This document shows positions 1 to 6,314 of a DNA stretch of 17,042 bases, in pieces (the first letter of the stretch is position 1; every line of letters starts with the position of its first letter). The notes under the pieces were generated by a model, which searched no databases, was not told where the DNA came from, and saw only the letters and a list, made by a program, of their open reading frames with translations. The stretch spans positions 1-17,042 of the forward strand of contig CAZUMR010000043.1 of assembly GCA_964622075.1 (NCBI GenBank), given 5' to 3'. The DNA is from WAPX01 sp964622075. GTDB taxonomy: Archaea; Halobacteriota; Archaeoglobi; Archaeoglobales; Archaeoglobaceae. The position numbers and the translations under genes are program-made.

Positions 1-371
1 TCCGTGTTCATCCTCTAAAATGCATTATAACTTCATCCTCGCCTCCAATAACAACCACGTGAAACACTACCGTAAACACTACATCACACTTCCTACTACA
101 AAAGTTAAACTCCTATTCTTCCTCATCCCTACCGTTCGTAACTATTTCCCTGTGTACTCTTTTTTACATAGTGCCATGTTCGATAAGAATACTGCATTTC
201 CCTAAAAGTCATTATAGCGTTCCAGATCGACTCCGTAGCCTTCTTTTCAGACGTAAACCTTGTTACCTCACCTTCACGCTTGTTAACTCCCTTTCTACTC
301 TCGCCACCAGTTTCGTGCTTACGATAGATTTAATTTAATTTATTAAATCAAAATACTCAAAAATTAAAAAA
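1..371. other. Gene-free, G-poor left edge
   Basis: No convincing gene is visible on either strand. The + strand is rich in C and A and depleted in G, so a minus-strand transcript would be C-poor. A 9-base direct repeat, AAACACTAC, occurs at 62-70 and 74-82. The only notable reading frame is on the minus strand (132-329, about 66 codons between stops) and has no ATG, GTG or TTG near its beginning. It encodes a hydrophilic peptide I do not recognise. The short + strand frame at 20-205 has no ribosome site or recognisable product. The region could be a non-coding transcript, a decayed gene or plain spacer. Confidence 0.4.
340..371 (-). terminator. T-rich 3' end of ahcY
   Basis: Directly after the ahcY TGA, the minus strand reads TTTTTTAATTTTTGAG and stays T-rich. 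Runs of T without a required hairpin are typical of archaeal transcription termination. Confidence 0.5.
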
Positions 372-1601
372 TCAGGTTCCCTGCCTCCAGTCGCTCAGGT
401 ACTTTATCTGCTCCTCAGTTAAACTGTCTATTTCCACGCCCATGCTCTCAAGCTTAATTCTTGCCACCCTTCTGTCAAGCTCATCTGGCAATCTGTAAAC
501 TCTGTTTTCAAGTTTTTCAGCATTCTCCACGATATACTTGGCTGCAAGTGCCTGATCCGAGAAACTCATATCCATAACTTCTACGGGATGTCCATCTCCA
601 GCGACGAGGTTTACGAGCCTCCCCTCAGCAAGGAGGTAGAGCTTTTTATCTCCAAGATCGTACTCTGTAACGTTGTCTCTCATCTCTCTGCTTGAAACAC
701 TCATTTCTTCAAGTTCTCTGACGTTTATTTCCACATTGAAGTGTCCAGCATTTGCAAGCACAGCTCCATCCTTCATGAGCCTGAAGTGCTCACCACGTAT
801 AACATCCCTGTCTCCCGTGGCTGTAATGAAAATATCTCCTATTTTTGCCGCCTCTCTCATTGGCATTACCCTAAAACCGTCCATTATTGCTTCTAAAGCT
901 CTTATCTCATCTACCTCGGTCACTATGACGTTTGCCCCCATACCTCTCGCTCTCATGGCTATTCCTCTGCCGCACCATCCATAGCCCGCCACAACAACGT
1001 TTTTCCCCGCTATCAGCAGGTTTGTTGCCCTCATTATCCCGTCTATCGCAGACTGGCCTGTGCCATACCTGTTATCAAAAAGGTACTTTGTGTAGGCATC
1101 GTTAACGGCTATAACGGGAAATCTCAGCACCCCCTCTTTTTCCATTGCTCTGAGCCTGATTATTCCCGTCGTCGTTTCCTCACTTGCACCCATGACCTTT
1201 ATTCTGGATAGCTCCTCATCCGTGTGAAGGAGAAAAATCAGGTCAGCCCCATCGTCTATGACGACATCCGGTTTTATTGATGCAACCTTTCTCAGTGCTT
1301 CATAGTACTCCTCCTCGCTCATGCCCCTCCTCGCATAGCACCTTATTCCCATGCTTCTCAGAGCCTCAGCGACATCGTTCTGAGAGCTCATTGGATTGCA
1401 TCCGGTTATTGCAACTTCTGCTCCTCCATCTATTAGAGTGAGAACGAGAACAGCAGTTTTCGCCTCTACATGTAAGGCCATGCCAATCCTGATACCTTCA
1501 AGTGGTCTGTCTCTCCTGAACTCATCCCTTATTCTGGAAATAACCTTCATGTGCTTTTCTGCCCACTCTATCTTTCTCCTGCCTCTTTCCACATCTTCCA
1601 T
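372..1601 (-). CDS. ahcY: Adenosylhomocysteinase (or S-inosylhomocysteine hydrolase)
   Basis: NAD-dependent cytosolic hydrolase that splits S-adenosylhomocysteine, the by-product of SAM methyltransferases, to homocysteine plus the nucleoside. In 409 aa the family landmarks are visible: H44 in ALHVEAKTA, the CNPMSSQ block (68-74), DDGAD (116-120), SEETTTG (140-146), K172 and D176 in TKYLFDN, a Rossmann loop GYGWCG (206-211), NAGHFN (284-289) and GDGHP (335-339). It ends soon after LTEEQIKYL and lacks the C-terminal Lys/Tyr tail that long bacterial and eukaryotic enzymes use to cover the neighbouring subunit's NAD. This short form is usual in archaea. The ATG at 1599-1601 has a TATA-like box about 25 nt upstream, so the mRNA is probably leaderless. 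It diverges from serA. Some archaeal relatives hydrolyse S-inosylhomocysteine instead, and sequence alone does not settle the substrate. Confidence 0.93.
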   Translation of the reverse strand: MEDVERGRRKIEWAEKHMKVISRIRDEFRRDRPLEGIRIGMALHVEAKTAVLVLTLIDGGAEVAITGCNPMSSQNDVAEALRSMGIRCYARRGMSEEEYYEALRKVASIKPDVVIDDGADLIFLLHTDEELSRIKVMGASEETTTGIIRLRAMEKEGVLRFPVIAVNDAYTKYLFDNRYGTGQSAIDGIMRATNLLIAGKNVVVAGYGWCGRGIAMRARGMGANVIVTEVDEIRALEAIMDGFRVMPMREAAKIGDIFITATGDRDVIRGEHFRLMKDGAVLANAGHFNVEINVRELEEMSVSSREMRDNVTEYDLGDKKLYLLAEGRLVNLVAGDGHPVEVMDMSFSDQALAAKYIVENAEKLENRVYRLPDELDRRVARIKLESMGVEIDSLTEEQIKYLSDWRQGT

Positions 1602-1620
1602 GGCCTCGCTTTTGCTGGCG

Positions 1621-1630
1621 TATTAATAAA
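1621..1630 (-). promoter_or_regulatory. TATA-like box for ahcY
   Basis: The minus strand reads TTTATTAATA, preceded by GAGC. Its centre lies about 25 nt before the ahcY ATG, fitting a leaderless start. Confidence 0.5.
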
Positions 1631-1655
1631 AGCTCGGTACCCGGGTTAAGCAAAA

Positions 1656-1664
1656 GCTTATATC
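1656..1664 (+). promoter_or_regulatory. BRE/TATA-like box for serA
   Basis: AAAAGCTTATATC has a purine-rich BRE-like part followed by TTATAT. The TATA centre is about 26 nt before the serA ATG at 1687. No Shine-Dalgarno precedes that ATG, so the transcript is probably leaderless. Confidence 0.55.
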
Positions 1665-1686
1665 TCCCTCAACTCAAGCTGCCACG

Positions 1687-3270
1687 ATGAAGGTCCTGAT
1701 CACCGACCCAGTTCCGGATGAAGTCATAGAGAAGCTGAAAAGCGAAGGGCTGGAAGTTACAGTCAAAACGGGTATAAGCGAGGACGAGCTAGTCTCGATA
1801 ATTCCTGAATACGATGCACTGATAGTTAGAAGCGGGACCAAGGTAACGAGGAGAGTTATAGAGGCTGCAAAAAATCTGAAGATTATAGGAAGGGCTGGTG
1901 TGGGAGTTGACAATATAGATATAGCTGCAGCCACCCAGCACGGTGTCATAGTTGCAAACGCTCCGGGAGGTAACTCCGTCTCCACAGCCGAGCACACCCT
2001 TGCTTTAATTCTTGCAGTAGCGAGAAAGATACCGCAGGCGGATAGAAGCGTTAAGGAAGGTAAGTGGGAAAGGAAGAAGTTCCTTGGCATGGAGTTAAGA
2101 GATAAGACGATAGGCGTCATAGGTCTGGGAAAGGTAGGATACGAGGTTGCCAAGAGGGCTAAAGCACTTGAAATGAACGTTCTTGCTTACGATCCGTACA
2201 TAAGCGAGGAAAGGGCAAGACAGATCGGTGTGAAGCTTGTACCCCTTGAAGAGCTGATAAGGAAATCGGACATAATAACAGTTCACGTCCCCAAGACGAA
2301 GGAAACTGAGAACCTCATAGATGAGAAGGCAATATCCATGATGAAGGATGGTGCTTACGTCATAAACTGTGCGAGGGGCGGAATAGTCAACGAAAAAGCA
2401 CTTTACGAAGCTTTAAAGAGCGGCAAGCTGGCTGGAGCTGCTCTTGACGTTTACGAGAAGGAACCTCCCGATCCAGATAATCCGCTTTTCAAACTTGACA
2501 ACGTCGTTACAACTCCACACCTTGGTGCATCTACAAGGGAAGCCCAGATAAGCGTTGGAATGACAGTGGCAAACGAGATAATAAACATGTCCAAGGGTTT
2601 ACCAGTTAAAAACGCCGTAAATCTGCCGAGCGTGGACGTTAGCGAGTACGAGTACATAATGCCTTACCTGAAACTTGCAGAAAAGATGGGCAAACTTGCT
2701 GCTGCAAGGCTGAAGGTTACAAAGAGGGCGGTTGAAAGAGTCAGAATCACCTTTAGAGGAAAGCTCTCCGAAATGAACACGGAGTACATAACGAGAGCTC
2801 TGCTCAAAGGGCTTCTTCAGGGAATAGTTTCGAACATAAACCTTGTTTCGGCTCTTCCAGTTGCGAAGGAGAGGGGTATAGATATCGAGGAGGCAAAGGG
2901 GGACGTTTCAAGCTATGAGAGTTTGCTTGAAGTTGAGATAAGTGATGGAGAGAAGGGAATCAGCATAGCCGGAACGTGCTTCGGGAAGGAGTACAGGATA
3001 ACGAGGGTTGACAAGTACAAGGTTGACTTTGTGCCGGAGGGACACTACATAATTTCACTGCATGAAGACAAGCCGGGAGTTATAGGAAGGGTCGGAACCC
3101 TGCTTGGTGAGCACGGAATAAACATAGCTGGAATGATAGTCGGCAGGTACGGTGGCAAGGGCGGGATACAGCTGATGCTGCTTCTTGTTGACGACCCACC
3201 AACAGATGAAGTGCTGAAAAAGATGGAAGAGCTTGAAGGAATACTTGACGCCGTTTACGTTTACCTGTAA
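1687..3270 (+). CDS. serA: D-3-phosphoglycerate dehydrogenase
   Basis: Oxidises 3-phosphoglycerate to 3-phosphohydroxypyruvate with NAD, the first step of serine biosynthesis. At 527 aa this is the long form with three parts. The catalytic and NAD-binding core (about 1-310) has GRAGVGVDN (68-76), the Rossmann loop GLGKVG (146-151) and the catalytic set R230, E259 and H278 in NCARGG, KEPP and TPHLGAS. An intervening domain (about 320-450) follows. A C-terminal ACT domain (about 455-527, HEDKPGVIGRVGTLLG and then GINIAGM) in this family senses serine. The start is an ATG preceded by a TATA-like box at leaderless distance. It diverges from ahcY and converges on the MoaD-like gene with only 9 nt between them. 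Confidence 0.97.
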   Translation: MKVLITDPVPDEVIEKLKSEGLEVTVKTGISEDELVSIIPEYDALIVRSGTKVTRRVIEAAKNLKIIGRAGVGVDNIDIAAATQHGVIVANAPGGNSVSTAEHTLALILAVARKIPQADRSVKEGKWERKKFLGMELRDKTIGVIGLGKVGYEVAKRAKALEMNVLAYDPYISEERARQIGVKLVPLEELIRKSDIITVHVPKTKETENLIDEKAISMMKDGAYVINCARGGIVNEKALYEALKSGKLAGAALDVYEKEPPDPDNPLFKLDNVVTTPHLGASTREAQISVGMTVANEIINMSKGLPVKNAVNLPSVDVSEYEYIMPYLKLAEKMGKLAAARLKVTKRAVERVRITFRGKLSEMNTEYITRALLKGLLQGIVSNINLVSALPVAKERGIDIEEAKGDVSSYESLLEVEISDGEKGISIAGTCFGKEYRITRVDKYKVDFVPEGHYIISLHEDKPGVIGRVGTLLGEHGINIAGMIVGRYGGKGGIQLMLLLVDDPPTDEVLKKMEELEGILDAVYVYL

Positions 3271-3281
3271 TTTTTTATTTT
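3271..3281 (+). terminator. T-run after serA
   Basis: TTTTTTATTTT follows the serA TAA immediately and overlaps the last codon of the convergent gene. It is a typical archaeal oligo-T terminator. Confidence 0.6.
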
Positions 3282-3546
3282 AACCTCCAGCTATTGGAGG
3301 AAACACAGCAATCGTATCTCCATCCTTGAGATCTCTCAGCTCGTCTTTTATGTTTCTGCCGTTTATCGTGATTATCCTGTCGTCCCTGATTTTTCCGTTC
3401 TCGTCAAGAACCTCTTTCAGAAATTCCTCTCCAAGCACAACTGCTGCCTTTTTAAAGCAATCCTCAAGGCAGTCGCACTCAACCTCTACACTTCTGCCAA
3501 ATTTTTCTCTCAGAGTTGCAAAAAGCTCTATTCTCACCCTTGCCAT
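3280..3546 (-). CDS. MoaD/ThiS-like sulfur-carrier protein
   Basis: Small beta-grasp (ubiquitin-like) protein of 88 aa ending in PPIAGG. The C-terminal Gly-Gly is the feature that is adenylated and then thiocarboxylated in MoaD, or conjugated to proteins in archaeal SAMPs. The frame is open further upstream to 3747, but that part only shadows the preceding gene. I place the start at the ATG at 3544-3546, where MARVRIELFATLREKFG gives the typical first beta strand of MoaD, with a weak AGGGG stretch about 5 nt upstream. It lies 16 nt after the XTP diphosphatase gene on the same strand and is probably cotranscribed. It could serve molybdopterin/tungstopterin synthesis, tRNA thiolation or protein modification. 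The sequence does not decide which. Confidence 0.85.
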   Translation of the reverse strand: MARVRIELFATLREKFGRSVEVECDCLEDCFKKAAVVLGEEFLKEVLDENGKIRDDRIITINGRNIKDELRDLKDGDTIAVFPPIAGG

Positions 3547-3562
3547 GTTCAACCCCTGATGT

Positions 3563-4123
3563 TCAGGATTGGCTGGAAGGCGATTGGCTGGAAAGCCACT
3601 CAAAGAACTTTTCCAGAGCTCTCCTTCTGTGCGAGTACTCGTTCTTCTCCTCACCCATTTCAGCGAAAGTTCTGCCATTGTACTCGAAGATGGGGTCGTA
3701 ACCAAACCCCTTATCTCCCCTGATCTCCTCCGAAATACGTCCCTCAACTTCTCCCGTGAACGTTCTGACCTCCTTTCCGTCCCAGTACGCTATCACTGCT
3801 ATGAATTTGGCCTTTCTATTTTCCACACCCTCCATCAGTTTGATTATGCCTTCATTACCTATCGTTTTGAAAACGTAGGAGGAGTATGGTCCGGGAAAAC
3901 CTTTCAGAGCATCTATGAACAGCCCGCTATCTTCAAGAAAGAATGGAGACGTCATGTCTTTGCTCAGAATTTCAGCACTCTTTCTGGCAATTTCCACGAG
4001 GTCGCTTCCCTGAGGCTCAAGGTATTCGAGCTGCATCCATCCAACTTCTATTCCGTAATTTTCACCTATTGCTCTTGCTTCCCTGTACTTTCCTTCGTTG
4101 GATGTGACGAAAATGACTTCCAT
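3563..4123 (-). CDS. XTP/dITP diphosphatase (RdgB/HAM1 family)
   Basis: House-cleaning pyrophosphatase that hydrolyses deaminated purine triphosphates (XTP, ITP, dITP) to monophosphates, keeping them out of nucleic acids. The 186 aa contain the full family pattern: TSNEGKYREA (7-16), DSGLFIDALKGFPGPYSS with catalytic D65, GFGYDPIF (139-146) and SHRRRAL (164-170). The start ATG is at 4121-4123. The last residues, SSQSPSSQS, come from a 15-base tandem duplication and lie beyond the family core. It sits downstream of rpsO across a T-rich spacer and upstream of the MoaD-like gene. It shares the theme of inosine-type damage with endonuclease V at 10430, though the two genes are not linked. Confidence 0.95.
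   Translation of the reverse strand: MEVIFVTSNEGKYREARAIGENYGIEVGWMQLEYLEPQGSDLVEIARKSAEILSKDMTSPFFLEDSGLFIDALKGFPGPYSSYVFKTIGNEGIIKLMEGVENRKAKFIAVIAYWDGKEVRTFTGEVEGRISEEIRGDKGFGYDPIFEYNGRTFAEMGEEKNEYSHRRRALEKFFEWLSSQSPSSQS
3567..3596. repeat. 15-bp tandem duplication at the end of the diphosphatase gene
   Basis: GATTGGCTGGAAGGC (3567-3581) is followed directly by GATTGGCTGGAAAGC (3582-3596), one mismatch. It is in frame and adds a second copy of Ser-Ser-Gln-Ser to the C-terminus. Confidence 0.85.
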
Positions 4124-4281
4124 AACATGTCTTTCTACAACCGGAATAACTCTTTTTCTCTTCCAGCCAGACTCCAGTCAGTTTTGCAGAAATAAATTGC
4201 ATAAATAAAACTACTTTCACAAAAATAAATTTACAGCAAAATAGACATCAGTAAAAGTAGTAAAAGTAAATAGTAAATTGG
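4124..4281 (-). terminator. AT-rich spacer with T-rich 3' end of rpsO
   Basis: The minus strand after the rpsO stop carries several T runs, including a tandem ACTTTTACT pair (+ strand AGTAAAAGT at 4250-4258 and 4259-4267). This probably ends the rpsO transcript. A promoter for the diphosphatase gene may lie near 4147-4160 (TTATTC on the minus strand), but it is weak. No gene or structured RNA is apparent. Confidence 0.4.
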
Positions 4282-4740
4282 TTACTTGGATAGGGCAATT
4301 CTGAGCTTCTCAGGATCGTACTTCCAGTCCTTGGGCAGAATTCCCTTCTCCTTGTAGTAGTTTGATAGCCTCCATATCTTTGCCTCTATTAGCTGCAGAC
4401 CTCTTATGTTGTGGTAATCTTTTCTGTGAACGGCAGTGTGCTTTCTCAGGTTTATTGCCTTCTTTATCAGTGCCTTGAGATCCTCTGGCAATGTTATTTC
4501 GGCCCCCTCTTCTCTCAGTATCTGCTGAAGTTTTTTGCCTGTAACCTGTCTCACTGATGGAATTCCATATCTATCCCTGAGTATCATTCCAATCATGCTT
4601 GGTTCGTATCCCTCTGAGTACAGCTCCATTATAACTTTTCTGACCTCTTCTGCACTCATCTCTACCCATTCAGGGGGAGAGTCCCTGTAAATTCTCTTTG
4701 AACCTGAACTCCCCCTTCTCCTTGCATGCATTCTCGCCAT
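4282..4740 (-). CDS. rpsO: 30S ribosomal protein S15 (archaeal/eukaryotic type)
   Basis: Small-subunit ribosomal protein binding helix 22 of 16S rRNA. At 152 aa it has the archaeal N-terminal extension (MARMHARRRGSSGSKR, then PPEWV) that bacterial S15 lacks. The S15 core follows, with NLRKHTAVHRKDYHNIRGLQ (96-116 region) and EAKIWRLSNYYK. The start ATG is at 4738-4740 with a strong GGAGGT 8 nt upstream. The 5' leader holds a tandem repeat and a small palindrome, described separately. It lies downstream of the transcription factor S gene on the same strand but probably has its own promoter. Confidence 0.97.
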   Translation of the reverse strand: MARMHARRRGSSGSKRIYRDSPPEWVEMSAEEVRKVIMELYSEGYEPSMIGMILRDRYGIPSVRQVTGKKLQQILREEGAEITLPEDLKALIKKAINLRKHTAVHRKDYHNIRGLQLIEAKIWRLSNYYKEKGILPKDWKYDPEKLRIALSK

Positions 4741-4748
4741 GACCGTTA

Positions 4749-4754
4749 ACCTCC
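4749..4754 (-). promoter_or_regulatory. Shine-Dalgarno of rpsO
   Basis: GGAGGT on the minus strand, 8 nt before the rpsO ATG. Confidence 0.75.
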
Positions 4755-4758
4755 AGTC

Positions 4759-4789
4759 AGGTTGTCAACCTTTGCGTTACCTTTGCGTT
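4759..4789 (-). repeat. Tandem repeat plus palindrome in the rpsO leader
   Basis: The 11-base unit AACGCAAAGGT (minus strand) occurs twice in perfect tandem at 4768-4789. It runs into AGGTTG-A-CAACCT (4759-4771), a 6-bp inverted repeat with a 1-nt centre. Both lie just upstream of the Shine-Dalgarno and within or at the start of the predicted 5' leader. They could form an RNA control element or a protein site. This is an inference from position. Confidence 0.6.
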
Positions 4790-4798
4790 GAACGCCAG

Positions 4799-4808
4799 AA
4801 TAAATAAC
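4799..4808 (-). promoter_or_regulatory. TATA-like box for rpsO
   Basis: The minus strand reads GTTATTTATTC, in the gap after the transcription factor S stop codon. A start about 25 nt downstream would give a leader of roughly 35-40 nt holding the tandem repeats and the Shine-Dalgarno. Confidence 0.45.
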
Positions 4809-4817
4809 TTCCGCTCA

Positions 4818-5129
4818 TCAGTCGTACTCTCTCCACGTCTTGCCACACTTCGTGCACCTGAAAAATCTGACCTCGCTCTCATCTGCAGCTCTCAGCTGCC
4901 TTAGCCACCAGTAAGCTTCTCTATTTCCACATGCAGGACAGACCACGTTTGTCGTTGGAAGTGTTTTCAGGTTTTCTCCCTCTATTACCGGTACCTCTTC
5001 CCTGCTTCTCTTCTCCACCACGACTTCCTCTTTCTCCTCCTCCACACTCTTTTCGTATCCGCACTTTCTGCAAACGAGCTTGCCGTCCTGAAACACCATA
5101 AGGCTCTTACACTTCGGGCAGAACTCCAC
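4818..5129 (-). CDS. Transcription factor S (TFS; RNA cleavage factor)
   Basis: Archaeal TFIIS/RPB9-like factor that enters the RNA polymerase funnel and stimulates transcript cleavage in backtracked complexes. I start it at GTG 5127-5129, not the first ATG at 5165. A GGAGG lies about 8 nt upstream of the GTG, and the product then begins MEFCPKCKSLM, as the family does, with 103 aa. It has an N-terminal Zn ribbon (C4, C7, C20, C23), an acidic linker and a C-terminal Zn ribbon (C64, C67, C92, C95). The catalytic D83-E84 pair sits in AADESEVRFFRC. The start codon and Shine-Dalgarno lie inside the end of the Nudix gene (23-nt overlap), which suggests translational coupling. The DE pair marks a cleavage-competent TFS. 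Confidence 0.95.
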   Translation of the reverse strand: MEFCPKCKSLMVFQDGKLVCRKCGYEKSVEEEKEEVVVEKRSREEVPVIEGENLKTLPTTNVVCPACGNREAYWWLRQLRAADESEVRFFRCTKCGKTWREYD

Positions 5130-5520
5130 TTCGCATCGCCTCCTTGAGAATTTCCGAATGATCAAATGCGAGCTCGCGCCTTAAAGCTTCTTCTGTGCTC
5201 AGGAGAACTACGCTTTCTGCATCGTCTCCGGCCTTTAACTTTCCTCCAACGGGCCTTGCAAGGAAACAGATGGAGACAAAATGGCCTCTTGGATCTCTAT
5301 CCGGTTTTGAAAAAACACCCACAAGTTTTTCAGGTTCGCAGACGAGACCTGTCTCTTCCTTCAACTCTCTCCTCAAAGCATCCTCCACGCTTTCACCGTA
5401 TTCAACTATACCTCCGGGAAGGGCAAGCATGCCCCTGAATGGATCATTTTTTCTCCTTATAAAAACTATTTTGCCCTCATAAGGAATTATTCCATCGACT
5501 GTTAGCGTTATGCACTTCAT
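5107..5520 (-). CDS. Nudix hydrolase, ADP-ribose pyrophosphatase-like
   Basis: 137-aa protein with a complete Nudix box, G37-x5-E43-x7-R51-E52-L-x-E55-E56-x-G58-L59, which binds the metal that activates hydrolysis of a nucleoside diphosphate linked to another group. GVFSKPDRDPRGHFVS after the box resembles archaeal ADP-ribose pyrophosphatases, so ADP-ribose is the likeliest substrate. That is inference from similarity. The ATG at 5518-5520 has GAGGTG about 8 nt upstream. It follows the PHP gene by 17 nt and overlaps the TFS gene by 23 nt, so the three are probably one transcript. Confidence 0.9.
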   Translation of the reverse strand: MKCITLTVDGIIPYEGKIVFIRRKNDPFRGMLALPGGIVEYGESVEDALRRELKEETGLVCEPEKLVGVFSKPDRDPRGHFVSICFLARPVGGKLKAGDDAESVVLLSTEEALRRELAFDHSEILKEAMRSGVLPEV

Positions 5521-5537
5521 TCAGACACCTCACGAAC

Positions 5538-6200
5538 TCAGAGCTCTTCAATCTTTTCAAGAATGGACTTCCAGTTTCCGACCTTTCTGTTTAAAACGTC
5601 CATCGACCACTTGACATCTCCAACTCTTGAAACCGAGTGGCTGTCACTTCCCACTGAAAACAGGAGTTTTCTTACCTCCTTTCCAAGTTCGTCAAGGAGT
5701 TCTGGCGGAGGGGCTCTGTGTGCAGAGTTAATTTCAAGGGCTATATCGTTCTCTTTCAAAACGTCAAGAACCTCAAGGTCAAGCTCTATGTTGTCTGACT
5801 GGGTCTCAAAAACCGAGGAGTGAAAGTGTCCCAGCACATCGAAATCGTAGTTTCTGGCGCACTTTATTATCCTTCTGCAGTATTCATCAACGGGCAGGCA
5901 TTCATGCACAGATGCTATTACAAGCTCAAAATCATGTTTTGGCATCTCTATCCTGCCGTCAGCATCTATTCCGCATTCCACTGCATCAAGAATCCTTATT
6001 CCAAATCTGTCCTGACAGAACTCTATTTCTTCTCTCCTTCTCTTTGCCTTCCCCTCATCCAGACCAAGAGGGTGTTCACAGGAGTGGTCGGATATGGCTA
6101 TTACCTTCAGCCCCCTCTCCTTTGCCTTTCTTGCAATCTCCTCCACACTTCCCTGTCCGTCGGAGTACATGGAGTGAATGTGCAGGTCGAACACATTCAA
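5538..6200 (-). CDS. PHP-domain metal-dependent phosphoesterase
   Basis: 220-aa protein of the PHP superfamily, whose members use a trinuclear metal site to hydrolyse phosphate esters. Expected ligands are present: H7 and H9 (DLHIHSMYSDG), D38-H39 (ISDHS), E75 (VECG), H99 (IASVHE), H125 (GHFH), and D186 and H188 (GSDSHS). The standalone form resembles small PHP phosphoesterases, and its substrate is unknown. The start is uncertain. The longest frame begins with TTG at 6198-6200, but a TATA-like element at 6211-6222 is only about 17 nt away. The GTG two codons downstream (6192-6194) is about 23 nt from its centre and suits a leaderless mRNA better. It heads the operon with the Nudix and TFS genes. 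Confidence 0.88.
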   Translation of the reverse strand: MNVFDLHIHSMYSDGQGSVEEIARKAKERGLKVIAISDHSCEHPLGLDEGKAKRRREEIEFCQDRFGIRILDAVECGIDADGRIEMPKHDFELVIASVHECLPVDEYCRRIIKCARNYDFDVLGHFHSSVFETQSDNIELDLEVLDVLKENDIALEINSAHRAPPPELLDELGKEVRKLLFSVGSDSHSVSRVGDVKWSMDVLNRKVGNWKSILEKIEEL

Positions 6201-6210
6201 ACTTAAACCT

Positions 6211-6222
6211 GAATATATATTT
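6211..6222 (-). promoter_or_regulatory. TATA-like box for the PHP operon
   Basis: The minus strand reads AATATATATTC shortly before the PHP start. The rest of the 6201-6314 spacer is AT-rich. It holds a short ATACTGG direct repeat (about 6254-6271), T-rich sequence ending the gatA transcript (6301-6314) and no gene. Confidence 0.55.
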
Positions 6223-6314
6223 TCTTTGCGATTCGTTATTCGATGTCAGTCATACTGGTGTTATACTGGAGTTTCATGCCCGGAATACTCGAAATTTGAA
6301 CATAAAGTTAAAAA

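Noticed and set aside
132..329. 66-codon open minus-strand frame in the left spacer
   Set aside because: No start codon, no ribosome site and no recognisable motif. Kept only as an observation on the spacer.
3547..3747. N-terminal extension of the MoaD-like protein to 155 aa
   Set aside because: The extra 67 residues are the diphosphatase gene read in another frame. The family start matches the internal ATG.
3569..4195. 208-aa plus-strand frame
   Set aside because: Antisense to the clearly recognisable XTP/dITP diphosphatase, with no coding features of its own.
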